NCBI RefSeq assembly: GCF_001642475.1
Contig: NW_019173944.1
Location: 372,001 to 436,000, forward strand
Reading direction: 5' to 3'
DNA length: 64,000 nucleotides
DNA from: Fonsecaea monophora
Lineage: Eukaryota > Ascomycota > Eurotiomycetes > Chaetothyriales > Herpotrichiellaceae
Positions 1 to 12,296 of this stretch are shown here, one piece after another. The translations under genes and the position numbers were made by a program. The notes under the pieces were generated by a model. That model was not told where the DNA came from and made no database searches. It was given only the letters and a program-made list of their open reading frames with translations. Position 1 is the first letter of the stretch. Each line of letters begins with the position of its first letter.

Positions 1-35
1 GTGTTTCCCGAGTACTAACACACCACTTCCACCAG

Positions 36-961
36 GAATGGGACGATCAAGTCCATCAAAGAGATTGTCCACAACTTGTCCACAGCCAAGCTCGGTATGC
101 TAATCCCTCGTTCCCCACTTGCTTGAATATGCCATTTCAGAGGGATTACCGAAAGATCTTGACTGACTGTCTTCCACAAGACCCGAATACCGAAGTCGTC
201 GTCGCACCCCCGAGTCTGTACCTCCTGCTGGCCCGCGAACACCTCTCCCCGAACATTGAAGTCGCAGCTCAAAATGTCTTCGACAAGCCCAACGGGGCTT
301 TTACGGGTGAAATCTCGGTGGCGCAATTGAAGGACAGTGGGATCACATGGACACTGCTGGGTCACTCGGAACGCCGAACCATCCTCCGTGAGGAAGATGA
401 GTTCGTGGCTTGCAAGACCAAAGCCGCACTCGACGGCGGAATTGGTGTCATTCTGTGCTGCGGTGAGAGTCTCGAGGAGCGGGAAAAGGGTATCACGGTC
501 GATGTTGTCACAAGACAATTGGACGCGGTGAACAAGTCTATCGGCAAGGATGGCTGGAAGAATGTGGTGATCGCATACGAGCCTATCTGGGCCATTGGGA
601 CAGGCAAGGTTGCAACGACTGGTATGAAGCAAAGACTCCCCGACATGTGTGAGGAGTGACTGACGCATCCGAACCATTGCAGAACAAGCGCAGGAAGTTC
701 ATGCAGCCATCAGAAAATGGTTGAAGGACGCCGTCTCGCCCGAAGCCGCCGAGAACACCAGAATCATCTATGGTGGAAGCGTCAACGAGAAGAACTGCAG
801 GGATTTGGCCAAGCAGCCTGATGTGGATGGGTTTTTGGTTGGCGGTGCCAGCTTGAAACCTGCCTGTAAGTCAACATTTTGGGAAAACACCCTACATGAC
901 CGAATGAAATCGCTGACGTTTCCGAACCACAGTCGTCGAGATTATCAATGCGTTCAGTTAG
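36..961 (+). CDS. tpiA: Triosephosphate isomerase, 5' end missing
   Basis: Glycolytic enzyme interconverting dihydroxyacetone phosphate and glyceraldehyde 3-phosphate in the cytosol. Exons in the window are 36-94, 181-621, 683-865 and 933-961. The window starts inside an intron whose acceptor is at 34-35, so the first coding exon with the start lies upstream. The intron at 95-180 is set by protein continuity: splicing at 180/181 gives ...AKLDPNTEVVVAPP, the usual TIM sequence, whereas an open frame can be read further upstream into intron sequence. Family signatures are present: GHSERR with the catalytic His, YEPIWAIGTGK with the catalytic Glu, and the phosphate-binding IYGGSV and GFLVGGASL. 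The last exon encodes only FVEIINAFS. Identity is certain; only the 5' end is absent. Confidence 0.97.
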
Positions 962-1402
962 ATTCGTGCTGACAAGGCGGGAAGCATGAATCGTTCTCGA
1001 CAGCGCGCAATTCAGAGGTGTCAACTGACGAGTGCAATGGTTTGGTCGGTGGACCGAAGCCCTGAGGTCAAATATGCATTAGCATGCGAAGACCCGAAGC
1101 AGAATAAAATCATATGTCACCCCGTTAGACACCCCTACACCCTTGCACCTAGTAGACGACTAGAGACTTGGACACCAAGAAGGATGTGCGTCTCGGGACC
1201 TCCTGCTCCACCCGACCGCAGCACCGAAATTTCGCAGTCGGAGAAAAGAGCATGCGAGCTTCAAGTTTCTCGTACCAAAGTATTTCATCATTCAATAAAT
1301 TCATCACTCCTGCCGTCTACATCCACAGCCATCTTATTCTACGCTCTAATTTCTTTCATATTCGTTGGTGTTGGAATCTTAGCCACCCTAAAATAAAGCA
1401 AA
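962..1402. other. Intergenic, TPI 3' end and TOM22 promoter
   Basis: No supportable gene. It holds the 3' flank of triosephosphate isomerase and the 5' flank of TOM22, and is pyrimidine-rich just before the TOM22 start. Confidence 0.6.
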
Positions 1403-2045
1403 ATGGTCAAGCTTGAAGAACTCGAAGATGAGCACTTCATCAACAAGCCAGATACGACCAAGGACGGCGCTCTGCTGGCAGACGATGATGAAGATTACAC
1501 TGACACTGGTGAGGAAATATACCCCCTTGCGCCGCTTTTCACATTTTTTTTGTCCTGCTATGCCATCGCTATATCTGGTCCCTCTCCGTCGAGGACCAAT
1601 GATCCATTCACCCTTTCGACGATTTTCTCCCAGTCCACTCGCAACCCACAGCAACAAAATCGACGTTCAGGATCTAATTTTTTCATCTAACCCAGACTCC
1701 GAGATCTCCGACGACGACGCCGTCGAGGCTCCCCTAGACGAGTCAATCATTGACCGCCTCTCCGCGCTCCGCGATATCGTGCCCCCGAAAACCCGCGCCC
1801 GCTTGGTTTCTGCCACCCAGACCGTATTTTCCGCAGCTAACGCCTCCATCACCTTCGGCGGGAAGAGCCTGTGGGTCGTCGCGACCAGCATTTTACTCTT
1901 GGGGATCCCCTATGCGCTTGCGCTGGGCGAGGAGCAGCAATACATGGAGGAGGAGCGACAGAGGGGGATAATGGAACAGGGAACGCAGGGAATCATCCAG
2001 GGCGGCCAGCAACCCGGACAAGGGGACGCGAAGCCGGCCTTGTAA
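1403..2045 (+). CDS. tom22: Mitochondrial import receptor subunit Tom22
   Basis: Central receptor of the TOM complex of the outer mitochondrial membrane, which passes presequence proteins to the Tom40 pore. Two exons, 1403-1508 and 1696-2045, give 151 residues, the normal size for fungal Tom22. The N-terminal half is strongly acidic (ELEDEHF, DDDEDYTDT, SEISDDDAVEAPLDES), as expected of the cytosolic presequence-binding face. It is followed by the conserved ALRDIVPPKTR stretch and one hydrophobic membrane segment (LWVVATSILLLGIPYALAL). The C-terminal intermembrane-space tail is rich in Gln and Gly. The intron is 187 nt, longer than most in this window, and ends in a taacccag acceptor. Confidence 0.93.
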
Positions 2046-3188
2046 TATCAGTCTCGAAAGAGAATCCGGATGGGGAGGATGGGATTGGATGGAATGGCGT
2101 CAACTCCTGCTGCGATTTTCTTGGGGCAAAGACCCGGGCAGCACCCAGGTTCTCCTGCCTCTTCTTGTGAGTTGCGAATCAGGCAGATTTGCATTGTCAA
2201 CCCGGAACTCCGCTTGCGAAGAGTGTGCCGCTTTCTCGCCTGCGTCTTGCCACCGAGGGTACGTCTTTGAAGGCACCGTTTTGAGTCAAAGACGAAGGAC
2301 GGGAAGTCCATTCGACGAGTGGAGGAAGACAAAAGTCAAGCCTCCCCGGAAACAAAGTCACGAATACAATCTTGTATCTTGTACAATACTACATGGCTGC
2401 GCAGGCCGGGCAGCGAAAGAGGTGTGGTGATGGTGGATGGAACATCACCCGCATCAGACCAAGGACAACAAGTTAGTCGGCTTTGAAGCAGTCTTATTCT
2501 TGTTGTTGTCGTTGTGATATATACCTCTTTGGTGAAAATACACCAACCAACCAATCGGCCAACCAGCCTCTCTGCCTCTCTGCCTGTTATGCCGTGGTCC
2601 TTTTTTTTTAAAAAAAAATCCCAACTACTATTTCACCACTTCACCATGTACATGTACTTCCCAAGCAAAGACTAGAACGATGTCTCTAACCACCTTCTCT
2701 CCATCCCTCTTTTCGTCTCTTCTGCGTTATCTCTAATGAAATTGCTGCATTTAATGGCATATTCATATAAATGATGAGATGAAATACCTAGGTACTCACG
2801 ACACGAGTCACAAGTCTCGAGTGTGAGATACGTAAGTAGAGAAGAGAAGAGAGAAGATGTAGAGAATCGGTCTCGTGTGTCTCTGTATGTCTGTGTATGT
2901 TGCTACAGCTCTAAGCCACTTGTTATATTGTCTTCTTTGCAGCCCAACTAACGAATCGTCAGAGTGATTTCCATCCAAAAGATTTCATGTCCAAGCAGCT
3001 CTCGGTCACAGCTCCAAGATAGAAAATCAATGCATGCCCTCACTTCTCGTTCACAAGACATCCAGAGACGAGTTAAGGTGTCAGAGGTGTGCTCAAGGAT
3101 GCTTGATATCCCGATGTTCCGCCAGCATTCTCGCGTACGTTCATGTCCCAGTGCATCCCCACTGGATTTCTCTTTTATATCCAGCCTC
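2046..3188. other. Convergent intergenic region
   Basis: Lies between the 3' ends of TOM22 (+) and the DUF4211 gene (-). It contains a T8A9 run near 2608-2626 and CT-rich tracts, with no supported gene. The short open frames here show no recognisable domain. Confidence 0.6.
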
Positions 3189-5454
3189 TTACTCCTGCTC
3201 TGAATCCGATTCCAAGGCCTTCGTCAGCCGATACTTGTCATTATTCCATTCCCTGACCAGTCCACCCGTCATCACTCGGATCGCCCCTACTCTTCCCTTC
3301 GACCTCCCACCTCGCTTTTCAAAGTCCTCCATCCCCAACCTCGCGTCGTTGAGATCATTTTCAAATTCACGCCAGAACTCTGCAATTACACCCGTTTCCT
3401 GCATGCTGTCCACAATTTTCTCTGCTTCCTTTTCGCGCTTCCTTTTATTCCTCTGTTCGCGCGAGACGATGGCGTCCGCTGAGAGAACACCTTGTGCTTT
3501 GAGATAGGTCATCAGGGATTCGTTGAGACGATATTTCCAATGCGTGAGTTTGTGTCCCATTTCGGCATTGGCAGCGCAAAAACGACCCAAGTAAAAGCGT
3601 GTTTGCTGAGCAGAGATGGCATGGCCATTTTCGTCGTAGGTGGTGGTATTATTCGCGTCATGTTCGTCGCCCTCATCTTCGCCCTCATCCTCATTATCGA
3701 CAGGTTCAAGTGTTTTCTTATAGTATGGTGCGCCGGAGAAGACGAACTCATAGCGAGCAGGGTTGTTGGTACGGTTACAAGCATCGCAGGTTCGCATGTG
3801 CTCGTCATCTTCGCCTGGCAATGCTACGACTTCCATAGTCGGCCTTGCCAGTATGGCTCGTTTGAAGTCGGTACCCCATGCTGCCGAGATAAGTCTGCTT
3901 CCTGCTTGAGCTTTGACTTGGTCGTCCAGGCGATCAAAGGCGAGGTTATACACTGGATCATCGCGGTTGAAGGCTGGCGCGATTTTGTTCTTGACCATCC
4001 ACTCAATAATGTGAGGGAAGAGTTCTCTTGGTTTGGCCGAGGCAAATGACGTGAATTGTAGTGGCATATCCGAATGTGGTCGGCCGAGTCTCCCTTTTGA
4101 ATCGTCAACAACAAAATCGTCGTCGTCCTCCTCTTGTCCGTCTTCGTCATCGTTTACCTGGTCCACATCACTCGCCGGATCCGAAGACTGGTCGCTGGAG
4201 ACGTTGAGATGTGGCTGGCCGATAAAGTTGATGTCAACGCCTTCCAATCCTTCGTCTGATTCTTCGTCGGAGTCGCGGACACGTGGGATTTTTTCGCCTG
4301 CACGCCGTCTCTTCAAGAGCTGTAAATGCTCTCGAGCCTTATCGCGTTGAGTTGTGACTGGACCTCCTCTGGTTCGCGCCCTTGGCTCAATTACTTCCTG
4401 AACTGAATCCTGTAGGTCGTGCAGATCTTCCTCGAGTTCATCCTGTTCTTCCCTAGCTCGACGCCTAGATGCTTTGGAAGACCTGTGCTTCGGCTTCAAT
4501 CTCCACAATTTTGTGGGTGGTTGTACCCTAGTTCTATCGTTTTCATCCTCAGAAGAGAGAAATTCAACTTCTTCATCATCCACCACGAAGTCATCGCCCC
4601 TGCTTTTTTTCCGCTTCGGCGTCGATCTCGCAAGGCTCTTCTGGTCTATCACGCAAGGGTCTTCATCGTCATTATCTAGTCTTGCTTTCCTCCGCGTTGT
4701 CGGCTTGGATGTCATGACAGGATCGTCATCGTCACTCGTCTCCGGAGATCCAATATCAGAAAAGGTAGAGCGATAGGCTGGGGATGAGATATCCACGAAC
4801 GGAACAGAGCGAGAACTCCCAGGGCGACTCAACTGCCGACTTGACTGTCCTCCTGATGGTGATGGCATGCGACGTAATCTTCCTGACCTCCTCCGTGGAG
4901 AGGAGGAACTAGGTAATTGCGAGTCCTCATGTTCACCTGGGGAGGAGTCAGGGTTTAACCGCTTCGACTTCCTCGCGGAAGGTAGAATGGTTGGTTGCGT
5001 AGGCGGGAGGATAGAGGACGATTTGCGCTTCTTTTGAGCGGGAGAGACCAAGTCATCTTCGTCCGTGCCGTCGGATAGATCGATTTGTAAAACTCGGTGG
5101 ACTGTGGGCGACGAGGGAAATAAGGTCTGATGCAGTTCTTCAGATCGTTCTGGAAGCGGTCAGTTGTATCAAAGGTGTACCAAACTTGACCATACCATGA
5201 CTTTGGAGATGCGAATCCGCAGGAGCCTCCAGAGTTGGTGGATACGAAGGTTCGGGGTAGGGCTCGTCCGATCGGCGAGGGAGAGTGTTTGATCGCTTAT
5301 ATGCTGTTCCAGCTCGTAGATCTGAGACACGTGGACTGGGACTCCCTGGTCCAGGAGGTGAGGAAGACAGAGACGAGAACTGTAGCCTGGTCTGTCGCTT
5401 TTGATCGCGGAACGGGCGCTTTGGACCGTTCAGTCCAGAGGCCCTGGTCGCCAT
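3189..5454 (-). CDS. DUF4211 nuclear protein
   Basis: Two exons on the minus strand, 5196-5454 and 3189-5149, joined across a 46-nt intron, give 739 residues. I start at the ATG at 5452-5454 (MATRASGLNG) because the first exon carries the family-typical KRQTRLQFSSL opening. The first ~350 residues are disordered, with many acidic and basic runs (SDDDD, RRKARLDNDDED, EEDDDDFVVDD) and nuclear-localisation-like clusters such as TPKRKKSR. The C-terminal ~270 residues match DUF4211: a PRELFPHIIEWMV segment, CDACNRTNNPARYEFVFSG with a Cys pair, and FYLGRFCAANAEMGHKLTHW. The molecular role of the family is not established; the Cys pairs and acidic tract suggest a chromatin-associated protein (inference). 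Confidence 0.85.
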
Positions 5455-6919
5455 GGTTGGAATGGAAGGGCAGCCGCTCTCAAACTCAATCAATTAACAA
5501 TAGCTTAAGATGCTGAAAGGAGAGACCTGAGCTATCCCAATGTGGCATATAAAGGAATAAATTATAAAGTGAGCCTTATAGATAATCTGTATGAGTTTGC
5601 GCGCGCAGTCTGGCGGGCTTGAACAGGCGGGGAAGGGCGCGTTGGAGAAGAAAGCGCGTCACCACGTGATGCTTCGCCAAAATGTAGCTGGAGGCCGATT
5701 AGGTACTTTGGTAATGAGCAACAATCCATCCTAGCCACATCAGCGGAGCAAGTACTTGGCAGTGGATACGATTGGCGGGAAGCTGTTCCAAAGCCTTGCG
5801 CAATATGGACTTGACTAGAGCCTTCTAAACGTCATATTTTGTGGAGAGCAAACGACGATTTTCCCGTCTTTCGATCAGGGCTTGACCTTGCGACGAACGA
5901 TGCCTCGTTTGATCGTGATCGGCCTTTGTGGTGGACCAGCAATGACGAAAATGTCCAAAATTCCAGGGCTAGAGAAAAAAACCAACATCGAATACACCGA
6001 ACCTTGACTGACGGCAACCGCATCAGTAGTGGCAACATTGAAGTCGAGCTCTCTAGCTCAACGTCCCTCATTGCCTCTGGTCTGATTGATATATGTAAAG
6101 GGCTGATATTGCTACGTAGATCCATTCATTACACAGTGAACCCGGGATGAAGATCCGAACAGCCAGCGGGAGGAGGACCAATTCACTCCAAAAGTATATA
6201 CCTGTCTCCAGGGCTACAGTAGGATCTCTACAAGTGGCTGGCAACCCGGACTCACTGCCATAGTCGTAATGGACTTCATTAATGTTTTGTTGGCTGTCAG
6301 ACTAACGTACAATATCATCAGTAGTGCGTATGTCCAAGGTGGCAGGTGATGTCATGATGGTTCTTTTGGGTTTTGCTGGAGCTCGCGATCAATATCCGCC
6401 TCGCCGCTTCATCGTTCAGCTCTGGCTTTGTCCAGCCTCGATCTCCACACTGTTTCCGCCCAAAAAAGATGCTCAACCACTCTGTTTCTGTCTTGTTCCG
6501 CTCAGATCAAGCCACAGCTTTGTCGATCCCTCCTCGATCGCGGCTAGACTATGGCCCAGAAGCTCCCCCAACCTTGGAACGAAGCCAGGTCGTGTTGCGC
6601 GTGCCTCCTTGATCGAGTGACGCCCTGTGCCACCAACTTGGCTGTGAGGTAATACACAACGCACACCCCTCCCCATCTCTCACTCATAACTACATCACTT
6701 CCTCTGTCTGACCTGGTCTGCTAATAGTTCTTCTCAGACCACTTCTCCTCCATACTTGATTTCGTATTCACCACTCCGCGAATTCTAAAACTGCTTGCAA
6801 ACCTACAGAACCTGAACTGCGTTTGAACAAGGGCTTGACCCATATCTCTTCTCTGTTTTCATACTTTTGTGATACCCCTTTTGCACCGTTGTCGCTTTGA
6901 CGGGTAATTGAACACCACC
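5455..6919. other. Divergent promoter region
   Basis: About 1.46 kb between the divergent DUF4211 and HAM1-like genes. It includes an E-box-type CACGTG at 5663-5668 and a pyrimidine-rich leader before 6920. No gene supported. Confidence 0.5.
5663..5668. promoter_or_regulatory. CACGTG E-box-like site
   Basis: Palindromic CACGTG, about 210 bp upstream of the DUF4211 start and 1.25 kb from the HAM1-like start. bHLH factors bind this sequence, but function here is only inferred from the motif. Confidence 0.3.
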
Positions 6920-9657
6920 ATGGCCTCCGTTAATCGGCCGACGAACAACGCCGTCAAGGAGAAGGACATCAACCAGAAACTCCAACTATACGGCATCTAC
7001 CAAGCTTTTGCCAATGGCAAAGTGCCTTCCAACAAGCAGATCGATGTGGCGCTGAACAGTGCACTCGAATCCAAGGCCCTCTCCTCACCTTCGCCAAAAC
7101 TCTCCGAGGAGGGCCGCAAGCTGGTTGGGGATTTGAAAGAAGTCATTCGCCAGGCCAAATACCTGCTGCTGTCCAAGAACGATGGAAATCTCCTTCAAGA
7201 ATTCATTTGGGACACACAACACCTCGACGGCAGCAACGCCAACCTTCCCAATGCCCCAACGGACAAGGCGACTGCTCAACAGCACGGCGATGAAGCTCTG
7301 GAAGGTCTGAAGACCCTCGGCAGACTCATTTTGTCGAACGGTCAATTCCGCAAATTGCTCAATGACGCTGTCATTCTGATGCGGGATGTGGCTGGCGATG
7401 CTGCTCAGAATGTCGCCAGCCGCGTGAATCCTTCCGAAGACCAGCTGAACCAAATCGACCATCCCGCGGAAGACAATACTTGGCATGACGTTCCTGATCT
7501 GTCCAGAGAGAATCTGAAGAGCCAGGCGCGTGACGCTTACAACCAAAACAAGCCTTTCAGCAGAGAGGAAGCCAAGGACGCCGCCCAACAGGGGCTGGAC
7601 ACCGCTCAACAGCATCCTACCCAGGATAACCAAGAAGCCGGACGTGTAGGGCTGCAGAACGCGACTGAGACCCTGAGAGACCGTGCGCAGCAGAATATTC
7701 CCGATGAGCGTCAAGAAGATGTCAAGAAGGCCAAAGAAGCTACATCCCAGCATACCAAGAACTACCTCAATAAGAAGGTGCCCCAAGAGCGCCGGGACCA
7801 AGCTATCTGGCGTCTTAAGAAGATGGTGGTGGAAATCCAGGGTCATTCTGACTGTAAGTTGTTGTCACGTTGTGCGACCAAGAACATTCAACTAACCATC
7901 TGATAGATCGTCAAGCCATCGACACGCTGCTCTCTCTTGCCGAGACATATAGAGGCCACGCCAACAACTTACAGTCGCAGTCCACTGGGACTATTAAAGG
8001 TGCTCATGAAGATGATCGCTTGAAGAGTGCTGAAGCTAACTTGAAGGTTCGTACAGCCGCTTACCGTGACAACAAGCATGCGCTGATCAAATTGAAGACA
8101 TTGATTGAACGCTTCGCCAACTACACAAGCACTGATGACTTCTTTGACGCCTTGAACAACATCTACCGTGATGCCGATCGCGACCCAGAACTCAAGGATT
8201 GGTTTAAGGCTGTGGACAGATACATCCGCAAATGCCTGCAAGAACAAGGATACATCCTCCAAGACGAGGCTACCGACGAGTACAATCGGCTCCGCGAAAA
8301 AGGCCGCTTCCTTCTCCGCGATCGCTACCGAAACCACACCGACCGCATTCTCGATGAGATTAAATTCCTCGGCGATCAGTTCGACCAGGATCCGCAGAAC
8401 AAGGCTTTTGGCGATGCTGTCCAGAAACTCTTCCTCGACCTGGGCAACGATGAGAATGGCAAAGCGACATTTAAGCCGCATTTGATCAAAGATCTCACTG
8501 AGGTCATTATCCCAGAAATCTTTGAAAATACTCGCTATATTCCAATTCCCCGAATTGAAGTATCGGACCCCATGATCGACGCTGTGGTTGAGAATCTCGT
8601 GATTGAGAGTGATAACCTGTTCCCCAACATCTTCGAGTTCGGTAGTGACAATTACTTCCGCATGGGTCGCAAGGGAGTGTCCAACAAGAGGGAGAACAAG
8701 GTCACAATCGCGGGTTCCGGCATCCAAATGGATCTCCAGGACGTTGCATACTACATCAAGAAGAAGCAAGGATTCCCATCCATCACCGACAAGGGTGTCA
8801 TGGACATCTTCCTCGGTGGCGAAGGCTTCAGTTTCAAGATTTCTGCGCGAAACGCCAATGCCAAAGACCGCAGCCACTTTGTTGCCGTGGACAAGGTTGA
8901 CGTTACAATCAAGAATCTGAACGTGAAGGTCAAGCAATCCAACCATAAGTTGCTGTTCAAGATTGCCAAGCCGTTGCTCCTGAAGACAATGAAACCAGTG
9001 ATTCAGAAGGTGTTGGAGAAACAGATCAAGGACACATTCGTCAAAGCAGATGCTTTCGCTTACCGTGTCCATCAAGACGTACAGCGCGGCAAGCAAGCAG
9101 CTCTGGAGGATCCCGAGAATGCTCCGAATATCTGGCAATCTTACTGGAACTCTTACCAGAAGATGTTGACAGAGAAGAAGGAGAAGGCTAAGGAGGTTGC
9201 GTCCAAGACCAACGTCAATGTGGCTATGACGAAGCAAGACTCCATGTTCAAGCATATTAGCTTGCCAGGAGGAGTGTCAACCAAGGCAACAGAGTACAAG
9301 GAACTTGCTGCCAAGGGCGATCGTTGGGAATCTCCAGTCTTCAGCATTGGCCACGCGAAGGAGTCAACCGACCTTCCCAAATCGAAGTCTGTCTCACGCA
9401 AGCCACACAGTACAGCATCTGGTACTATTCGTGGCGGTAACCACCCTAACGACGATAATTTGTCGTCTGTCACTGGTACTACTGCCACCAGTAACGTTGC
9501 AGGAACTGCTCCGGCGGGAACTGCAGGGTTCAGCAATCAAGTTGAACGTGCTTTCGACACAAACAAAGACATCACCAATGGCGGAGTTAACGTTGGCGGC
9601 AACGTGACAAACGGCAGCGCCAACAAAACTTATTACGATGGTGTTACTTCCCAATAG
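6920..9657 (+). CDS. HAM1-like protein (BPI/SMP-type fold)
   Basis: Two exons, 6920-7853 and 7907-9657, give 894 residues. The ATG at 6920 has an excellent context (CACCACCATGG). The protein resembles the large fungal family with HAM1-like N- and C-terminal domains. The central part contains IPRIEVSDPMIDAVVENL and a long beta-rich segment. The C-terminal domain (FVAVDKVDVTIKNLNVKVKQ, then KPVIQKVLEKQIKDTF) has the look of a BPI/lipid-binding fold. Residues ~200-290 are rich in Gln, Ala and charged residues and probably helical. The tail past ~770 is low-complexity Gly/Thr/Asn. There is no signal peptide or membrane segment. Lipid binding or transfer is inferred from the fold; family function is poorly known. 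Confidence 0.85.
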
Positions 9658-10232
9658 GGCTGTTGAGGATATGGCCCTTGATGTTTCCCGTGCATTCGGC
9701 TGCTTGCATTGATACCCTTCCATGAGTTTTGCTGGTGGTGTACACAGAATGGTAATGGAGATAAACGCCCTGTCGATTGGTTTTACAAATTGCTTTACGT
9801 CGACACAATGCAATCCTGCAACAAAAAGGTTTCCAGCACCTGTGGATATGGATTAGTAGCTAGATAGTCGATAGCGACAGGATTAGCAGAAAAAATATCC
9901 GTTAAATCACAATCCATATTGCCCTTTTGACGAAGAGCGCCTCGTATCAACGTGAAAGCGAAAATCTACACGTGATGACGACATGCATTGGTGGTGACGC
10001 GTGACGCGTTCGCTAATCATTTCGGGATTAATTGGACTTTGCCCTGCCTAAATGCAAGTCCAGGTTGCTAAACGCCACACAGTTGATCACCTGCGCATCC
10101 CGGGTTCAGCGACGGGAGCCTTGGAGCTTTTTGTTGCTTAATTCTCCTCGTACAATAGTTTTGCTTGCTGATTAAAGCACGATTTGTTTTCCTAGACAGC
10201 AACCTGCATGTTCGACTGTGCTTGTTTCGGCC
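9658..10232. other. Intergenic region with MCB-type sites
   Basis: The 3' flank of the HAM1-like gene and the promoter of the next gene. It contains CACGTG at 9969-9974 and two ACGCGT boxes at 9997-10009. No gene supported. Confidence 0.5.
9997..10009. promoter_or_regulatory. Tandem MluI cell-cycle boxes
   Basis: ACGCGT occurs at 9997-10002 and again at 10004-10009, one base apart, about 225 bp upstream of the ATG at 10233. ACGCGT is the MCB core bound by MBF at G1/S in fungi. The motif is seen directly; regulation is inferred. Confidence 0.4.
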
Positions 10233-12296
10233 ATGCCCGCTCGGAAACCCAAATTACCTCAGTATCCCAGGCCGGTTTCACCTGTTTCTGCCGAAGACAT
10301 CCCAATCTGTGATGACACAATCGTATATTATGATCCAGCGAATGATGCCCGGGGGGAAGGAGAGCAGCGGGCTGCAAAACGGCGACGAATTGAGAGCCAT
10401 GCAACAGCCTATCTCCGAGGCCAGCCTATATTCATTATGACGGCTCAACTCAGAGGGCCCTTTGACAGCGGGTGGAAGAATCCTTGGGCTGAAAAGACCA
10501 TTGATAAAGCCAAGGAGGCTGTAACAAGCCAGCAGAGGCTTACAAGTCTGGCACGAGTCACCAAGCCTGCGCACCGAAAGAAACAAGACCCCTCCGTCTC
10601 AAAGGCGGATTATTCCCCTCGGACCTCTGCAGAAACATCCAAACCTGCAACAGAGAAAACGAAGAATAAGCCTGCAGCGGGTGGTCGAAGTCCAGTGAGA
10701 AAGAATAAACAAGGGGAAAATGGTGTTGGTCAACATCTTCAGGAGAATGACCTTCCTACCGAAAACAATAGGAGTGAAGATTGGTTGAAGAGGAATGCAG
10801 CATATCGGAGGCCAGATAACAATGAGCAGTCCTTGCCACCTCCATCACCAAGCGAAGGCAAGGCACGGAGGAGGGAGAATCCAAGACCTAGCCTTGGTCT
10901 TCCTGTCCCGACGGATGGCATCGTCAGGATTGCGGGTCACAAGGGTCTACTTTCTTGCAGCACATCGGCGTTGAGGCGCTCCGAGGACTTCAAGAGCAAT
11001 CTTTCATCCCCTCTCAACGCAACGACGCCGCAACATCGTCCGCGAGCACGAAACTGCAACACTTCTCCACCAAGGCAAAAGTACCCTGAAACTCAACACC
11101 CGGCGGTCGAGCAAGCCGATGCGAGTGAGTTTAGGGCAGAATATGCTATCCTAAAATCCCAACAAAGAACAGAACATACAACTTCATTCGTCACAAAACC
11201 ATTCACTCGTCACGCTGGTGCTCAGGATGGTGCTCACGGCATAATTGATTCTGGCGGATTGAAACCTTCTCTCGGTTTACCGCCACCTACAAACAAGACG
11301 GAGGAAAGATTGAAATCTGCAGAAGACGTGATTTCAAGAATCAACGATACTGCTGGGACGGTTCCTGATGCACATGACACATATCCAGCAAGTCCATTTG
11401 AGCCCGGCCCCCTGTCTTTGGCGAGAGAAAGAACGAAATCAAGCATATCGACAGATCTACCATCTGCTCAGGTGCCTCCACTCCCGGTGTTAGCATCTTT
11501 GCCCTCGAATCTTTCCAGCCACAGCCAAGCGCCTCAAGAAGTTCTGGACCATCGTAGCCCACGAACAATCGGGATAGAGGACCTTGGAAATGCAGCCATC
11601 GCTGAAATATCCGCCGCTGAGGGTACGAATTCTGGTGCAGATGCCGGGCTTGATGCGGAAAGCATTTCTGCAACAGAAAGACAGAAGCCGGTACCAGGTG
11701 ACCATCAACAATCCCCAATGGAGGTCGACGAGCTCGAGACGTCTCGTTTATTGACGGATCGTGTGTCAGATGTGCCGCTGTCTACAAAGAGAGTTGGAAG
11801 AGGGAAACAAACCTCAAGCTCTCCTGGCATCACGAAACCCGGGCCTCCCAAAAGTAGGAGACGTCTTGCGTTCGCGACCGATGACACACCATCCGGGTCA
11901 TCTCGGGGGACCATAAAATCGGCATTGAAAGTTGCGAAACCCACAGTCATGATCCAAGATACAATGGCGTTTAACAAGACAGCTTCGCCGCACGGAGAAG
12001 AACACTGCCCTGCCACAAATGACTCGAGCTCCCCTAAATTCCTCCGGGCGTCGGCACCGAAGAGTATCCTCAAATCGTCCCCGCAGAGTTCGACGATCGC
12101 GCCAGTCCACTCCAATATCTCCAGCTCGTCATCGAACAAGCAGGATGCGCAACGACAACAACTGCTCGCACTGGTGGAGAACGATGATAACTTTGATCTA
12201 GATGCGGCTATAGACGAGCTGGGATCTTTCTTGGGTAGTTGGGCTGCAGAACGGGAAGCATTTCTCTCGGCACCGACCACCACCGCCCGGGGCTAA
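10233..12296 (+). CDS. Disordered nuclear protein, conserved N-terminal motif
   Basis: Single exon, 687 residues, starting at the first ATG (10233). Residues 48-85 contain a basic nuclear-localisation-like AAKRRRIE followed by AYLRGQPIFIMTAQLRGPF and a GWKNPW motif. I recall this block from uncharacterised Eurotiomycete proteins, so the family is probably conserved. The remainder is low complexity, rich in Ser, Pro and Lys, with several LGLP-type repeats (RPSLGLPVPT near 227, KPSLGLPPPT near 352) that could be short linear binding motifs. The C-terminus is acidic and folded-looking (NDDNFDLDAAIDELGSFLGSW). No enzymatic domain is recognised. The upstream MCB boxes hint at cell-cycle-linked expression. 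Confidence 0.75.
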   Translation: MPARKPKLPQYPRPVSPVSAEDIPICDDTIVYYDPANDARGEGEQRAAKRRRIESHATAYLRGQPIFIMTAQLRGPFDSGWKNPWAEKTIDKAKEAVTSQQRLTSLARVTKPAHRKKQDPSVSKADYSPRTSAETSKPATEKTKNKPAAGGRSPVRKNKQGENGVGQHLQENDLPTENNRSEDWLKRNAAYRRPDNNEQSLPPPSPSEGKARRRENPRPSLGLPVPTDGIVRIAGHKGLLSCSTSALRRSEDFKSNLSSPLNATTPQHRPRARNCNTSPPRQKYPETQHPAVEQADASEFRAEYAILKSQQRTEHTTSFVTKPFTRHAGAQDGAHGIIDSGGLKPSLGLPPPTNKTEERLKSAEDVISRINDTAGTVPDAHDTYPASPFEPGPLSLARERTKSSISTDLPSAQVPPLPVLASLPSNLSSHSQAPQEVLDHRSPRTIGIEDLGNAAIAEISAAEGTNSGADAGLDAESISATERQKPVPGDHQQSPMEVDELETSRLLTDRVSDVPLSTKRVGRGKQTSSSPGITKPGPPKSRRRLAFATDDTPSGSSRGTIKSALKVAKPTVMIQDTMAFNKTASPHGEEHCPATNDSSSPKFLRASAPKSILKSSPQSSTIAPVHSNISSSSSNKQDAQRQQLLALVENDDNFDLDAAIDELGSFLGSWAAEREAFLSAPTTTARG

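Noticed and set aside
123..180. N-terminal extension of the triosephosphate isomerase frame
   Set aside because: It reads in frame but is intron. Splicing 94/181 restores AKLDPNTEVVV, while the extension has no homology to the family.
7085..9255. Long minus-strand frames opposite the HAM1-like gene
   Set aside because: Leu/Val-rich antisense shadows of a well-supported gene.
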